DNA of 64,000 nucleotides. Source: Chelativorans petroleitrophicus. GTDB lineage: Bacteria > Pseudomonadota > Alphaproteobacteria > Rhizobiales > Rhizobiaceae. The notes beneath the pieces were generated by a model. The model saw only the letters and a program-made list of their open reading frames with translations. It had not been told where the DNA came from and made no database searches. The stretch lies in NCBI RefSeq assembly GCF_025398195.1, contig NZ_JAODNV010000009.1, positions 124,001 to 188,000 on the forward strand, read 5' to 3'. Shown here piece by piece: positions 60,900 to 64,000 of this stretch (position 1 is its first letter; the number at the start of each line of letters is the position of its first letter). A program made the position numbers and the translations under genes.

Positions 60900-62066
60900 C
60901 TATTCGACGTCGAAGGTCGTCCAGCCGGACACCGTCTCGATGCCTTCACTCTCCGGATTCCAACGATAGACCTTGTAGTGCTGCTGCGTGCGGAAGTGGT
61001 TCTCCTCGGTCCATTCGAGCGAGCCCCCGCGCAGACCCTTGGTATCGACGCTCAAGCCCGACATAGCTTCGCGAACCGAGTCGGCGGAGCCGGGATCCTC
61101 AGCCGAGGCAAGCGCCGCCTCGATCACCATGCCCGCGATCCAGCCTTCGGTCATCTGATTCGCCGGATACTCGGCGCCTGCGGCCTGAGCGGCATCGGTG
61201 ATCTCCTGCATCACCGGAAGATCCTCGGCAAAGAGCGCGTTTGCGCCCAGCACGTAGAAGCCAGGATCCTTCACCCGCTCCAGCTCGCTCTCGGCCTCCA
61301 GATGCGCCCAGGCCAAGTAGTTGCCCTCCCAACCGAGACGGCGCAGCGCCTCGAATGTCTTAATCTGCGAGCCCCAGGGTGCCCAGGACCAGACCCATTC
61401 GGCGCCTGCGCTGCTGATGTTGCTGGCGAAGGGCGAATAGTCCGGGGCAGGCGGCGGCGTGATCTCCTTGGCCACCGACGTCATGCCCATCCCTTTGGCC
61501 AGGTTCTCGGCATAATCGATCTCACCGCGCGAGACCGGGATCGCCATAGCCTGGAAGCCGATCTTCACCTCCGTGCCGGCCGTCTCCTTGATAAAGTTCA
61601 GAGCCGCACGGCTATCATATTCGGTGCCGAAAGCTGTGGTGCAGAAGAGATTCGGATCGGCCGGCGGGAAAACCTCCGGCGGACACGCCGCAGCCGTGAA
61701 AAGAAGCGGCACGCCCGCCCTCTTCGCCTCGGCAATGGTCGGCGCATAGGTGGAGGAGAGGCTCGCATTCAGGAGCATGACCACGCCGTCCTGCGTCAGG
61801 AAACGCTTGGCATTGGCGGCCGCCCGCGAAGGCTCCGACGCGTCGTCCTGGAGCAGAAGCTCGATCTGTCTGCCGTTGACGCCGCCCGCTTTGTTGAGCC
61901 GGTCAATATAGAGCCGCAATCCCTCGACCGCAGGCGCGTAGGTGCCGGCCACCGGCCCGGTCAGCGCACCTGTAAGGCCGATCTTCAAAGCGTCCTGCGC
62001 AAGGGCAGGGGGAGCGGCAAGTACCGTTGCCAGTCCCACGAGGATGCTCCAGTTCATCGTCTTCAT
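60900..62066 (-). CDS. livK: branched-chain-type ABC transporter substrate-binding protein (LivK class)
   Basis: This 388-residue periplasmic protein has a signal peptide (MNWSILVGLATVLAAPPALA, cleavage before QDALKIGLTGALTGPVA). The body is of Leu/Ile/Val-binding type, but the pocket residues differ enough that aromatic or other carboxylates are equally possible. The ATG at 62066 follows AGGGAGGAACAGCA; an earlier start at 62096 is unlikely. It lies between a fatty-acid CoA ligase gene and livH. Confidence 0.92.
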   Translation of the reverse strand: MKTMNWSILVGLATVLAAPPALAQDALKIGLTGALTGPVAGTYAPAVEGLRLYIDRLNKAGGVNGRQIELLLQDDASEPSRAAANAKRFLTQDGVVMLLNASLSSTYAPTIAEAKRAGVPLLFTAAACPPEVFPPADPNLFCTTAFGTEYDSRAALNFIKETAGTEVKIGFQAMAIPVSRGEIDYAENLAKGMGMTSVAKEITPPPAPDYSPFASNISSAGAEWVWSWAPWGSQIKTFEALRRLGWEGNYLAWAHLEAESELERVKDPGFYVLGANALFAEDLPVMQEITDAAQAAGAEYPANQMTEGWIAGMVIEAALASAEDPGSADSVREAMSGLSVDTKGLRGGSLEWTEENHFRTQQHYKVYRWNPESEGIETVSGWTTFDVE

Positions 62067-62120
62067 TGCTGTTCCTCCCTGTCGCCGCGGTTCCACATCC
62101 GCGCATTCACATCAAGCAAA

Positions 62121-63992
62121 TCAGCCGGCGCCCACGGCGGCGGCAACCAGCCGTTCCTCCCGGTCGTCGTACATCTCGTCCACGAGCGCCTTGAATCTCT
62201 CGTACATGAGGGCGCGCTTCACCTTGCGCGTCGGCGTGACGGGCTCGCCGTCCTCCTCCGGGTCCAGCATTTTCGGCAGGATCCGGAAGTCCTTGATCTG
62301 CTCCACCCGCGCAAGCTTCTCGTTGCCGCGAGCGATCTCCGCCCGGATGAGCTCGCGCGTGCGCGGATTTTCCGCAAGGTTGGTGAAGCCGGAGTAGGGG
62401 ATGTCGTTGGCGCGCGCCCAGTCGGCCACCATGTCGAAATCGATCTCGACCAGCGCGGTCAGATATTTGCGGCCGTGGCCAAAAACCACGACCTCACTCA
62501 GATATGGGCTCGCCCGCATCACGTTCTCGATGTAGGCCGGCGATATGGTTTTGCCTCCCGAGGTGACGATGAAGTCGCGCGCCCGGTCAATCAGGCGCAG
62601 ATTGCCGTCTTCCCACGTGCCGATGTCACCGGTGCGCAGCCATCCATCCTCGGTGAAGGCGGCTCTGGTCGCCTCCTCATTGTTCCAGTAGCCCTCGAAA
62701 AGATCGGGGCTGCGCACGTGAATTTCGCCGTCCTCGGCAAGCCGCACCTCCCATCCCACAGGAACGGTGCCCACCGTACCCGGCCTCGCATAGGGTCCCT
62801 GCTGTCCGGCTACGATGCCGCCTGCCGTCTCCGTCTGTCCGTACATTTCGAGCACGTTGATGCCGTAGATCTGCCACAGCGCGGCGGTCTCGCTCGGCAG
62901 CGGCGCCCCGCCGGAAATGACAAGCTCCAGCTTGTCGAAACCGAGCTTGTTGAGAATGGGGCGGAAGACCGCAGCCCAGGCAGCCGCGAAGGCCGCATTG
63001 TCGATTGCCGAGCGCTTGCCCTCCCAGCGCGCCTGTGCCGCGCGGCGAGCCACCTTCATGGCGAATTCGTAGGCTCCCCGCTTCACGCCCGTGGAGTTGG
63101 AGATGCCGATCAGGATCTGCGAGGCGAATTTCTGCAGATAACGCGGCACGGTGAACAGCACCGTCGGCGCCACCTCGAAGAAGGTTGTCGAGAGATCCTC
63201 GATATCCTCGCCATAATGGGGAACGAGCCGGGAGAAGAGCGGCATCGTTATCGCAATGTCCCGGCCGAGCACATGGCACAGCGGCAGGAAGACGACCGTG
63301 CGCTGCTCCTTGGTCAGCATCGGATAATGGGTGATGATGTTGTAGGTCGCGGCAAGATGCTTGCCATGGGCGATGACTGCCCCTTTGGGCGCGCCTGTCG
63401 TGCCCGAAGTGTAGACGATGAAGGCGGGTGCGGCGGGATCGAGCTTCGCGACCTGCTTCTCAAGCCAGCCGAGGTCTGCCGTTTCCGTTTCGACAATCCG
63501 CGCATAGGTCAGGAGGCGCGGGTCGTCATAGGCAAACAGCGCCGTGTCGTCGATGACCACAATGTAGCGGAGCGCCATCAGCCGCTCGGCTACACTGAGG
63601 ATCTTGTCGACATATTCCTGATCTTCGGCGACGAAAAGCACTGCGCCGCCGTCGCGCATCTGGTATTCGAGCTCCTCCGCCGAAGCTGTCGGATAGATAC
63701 CGTAGGTCACACAGCCGATCGCCTGGGCAGCGAGATCGGCGATCACCCACTCCTCGCAAGGATCGCCCATGATGGCGACCCTGTCTCCCGGCGCGAGCCC
63801 CAATTTCTGGAAGGCAGCGGCACAACGTGCTACGGCTTCGGCATAAGCCTTCCAGCTTCTTTCTCGATAAAGGCCGCGATGTTTTGAGCGGAAAGCGATC
63901 CCGTCCGGCTCCGCTCTGGCCCGCTCGCAAAGCAGTGCCGGCGCCGTGGTGCGGCGCAGCCTCTCGTACTCGGCCAAATGCGCGTGCGTCAT
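62121..63992 (-). CDS. AMP-dependent acyl-CoA synthetase (long-chain or aromatic acyl-CoA ligase)
   Basis: This 623-residue ANL-superfamily ligase has the phosphate loop YTSGTTGAPKGAVI, A5 motif MYGQTETAG, A7 GWLRTGDIG, A8 DRARDFIVTSGGKTISP and the A10 lysine TPTRKVKRALM. The length fits FadD/FACS-type enzymes. It activates an acid with CoA. As first gene of an operon with livKHMFG, it probably activates the acid imported by that transporter. The ATG at 63992 is the best start, eight bases from the window end, so a longer N-terminus cannot be fully excluded. Confidence 0.92.
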   Translation of the reverse strand: MTHAHLAEYERLRRTTAPALLCERARAEPDGIAFRSKHRGLYRERSWKAYAEAVARCAAAFQKLGLAPGDRVAIMGDPCEEWVIADLAAQAIGCVTYGIYPTASAEELEYQMRDGGAVLFVAEDQEYVDKILSVAERLMALRYIVVIDDTALFAYDDPRLLTYARIVETETADLGWLEKQVAKLDPAAPAFIVYTSGTTGAPKGAVIAHGKHLAATYNIITHYPMLTKEQRTVVFLPLCHVLGRDIAITMPLFSRLVPHYGEDIEDLSTTFFEVAPTVLFTVPRYLQKFASQILIGISNSTGVKRGAYEFAMKVARRAAQARWEGKRSAIDNAAFAAAWAAVFRPILNKLGFDKLELVISGGAPLPSETAALWQIYGINVLEMYGQTETAGGIVAGQQGPYARPGTVGTVPVGWEVRLAEDGEIHVRSPDLFEGYWNNEEATRAAFTEDGWLRTGDIGTWEDGNLRLIDRARDFIVTSGGKTISPAYIENVMRASPYLSEVVVFGHGRKYLTALVEIDFDMVADWARANDIPYSGFTNLAENPRTRELIRAEIARGNEKLARVEQIKDFRILPKMLDPEEDGEPVTPTRKVKRALMYERFKALVDEMYDDREERLVAAAVGAG

Positions 63993-64000
63993 AGCCTGCA

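Noticed and set aside
60300-63887. 1195-residue open frame on the plus strand
   Set aside because: It runs antisense through the clear livH, livK and CoA ligase genes, is rich in Arg and His, and has no recognisable domain; a high-GC shadow frame.
1-64000. CRISPR arrays, tRNA, rRNA, insertion sequences, integrases or toxin-antitoxin genes
   Set aside because: Looked for regularly spaced repeats, transposase-like frames and tRNA-like cloverleaf ends by eye and found none; small RNAs cannot be excluded without a covariance-model search.

Overview
The window looks like chromosomal DNA of a high-GC alphaproteobacterium, probably Hyphomicrobiales (Mesorhizobium/Chelativorans/Nitratireductor-like). 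The reasons are the high GC content, the dense catabolic operons each built around an ABC or TRAP importer with its own IclR, GntR or LacI regulator, and an FnrN-type regulator with FNR boxes. No rRNA, tRNA, CRISPR array, insertion sequence or phage gene was recognised. Most genes are intact and translationally coupled. The first gene is cut by the window start.

Layout. 1-4.2 kb: a taurine/nitrate-type ABC importer with an amidohydrolase. 4.2-5.8 kb: a scar joining a beheaded LacI regulator to an internally deleted FGGY kinase. 5.9-11.7 kb: an EutB-like dehydratase, a DoeB-like deacetylase, a polar amino acid ABC importer and a divergent IclR regulator; one permease is broken by a 50-bp G/C-only tract. 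11.7-12.5 kb: a second scar (GMC oxidoreductase tail and sugar-binding-protein fragment). 12.6-17.3 kb: a GntR regulator, a TRAP transporter and an idonate-type dehydrogenase. 17.3-32.4 kb: an oxygen-limitation island. 32.4-39.1 kb: a sugar ABC operon with a GH63-like hydrolase and a LacI regulator. 39.3-46.1 kb: a GntR regulator, a peptide-binding-protein remnant, gamma-glutamyltransferase, a TSUP exporter and AsmA. 46.1-53.7 kb: a dipeptide-type ABC importer split across a divergent promoter, with an MmgE/PrpD enzyme. 53.7-54.6 kb: a third scar (autotransporter tail, small HTH, decayed IclR). 54.7-57.2 kb: a VOC protein, an FMN reductase and a flavin monooxygenase-like enzyme. 57.3-64 kb: a fadD-livKHMFG operon.

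The most interesting part is 17.3-32.4 kb. It encodes an Fnr-type regulator and carries four good FNR-box palindromes of the form TTGAY-N4-RTCAA (17376, 28793, 28911, 31914) plus one imperfect copy (31881). I saw none elsewhere in the window by eye. The boxes lie ahead of a flavodoxin-fold oxidoreductase, anaerobic hemN, a carbamate kinase without other arginine deiminase genes, a two-domain universal stress protein and a 129-residue protein I do not recognise. Between them lie an exonuclease-CBS-DUF294 fusion, a SERCA-like Ca2+ ATPase, two further universal stress proteins, a hemerythrin-like protein, and an operon of two DUF1538 membrane proteins with a PII-like protein. I read this as a low-oxygen or energy-starvation survival module, and the DUF1538/PII set is the best candidate here for an undescribed system. 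The rest is mainly solute scavenging.
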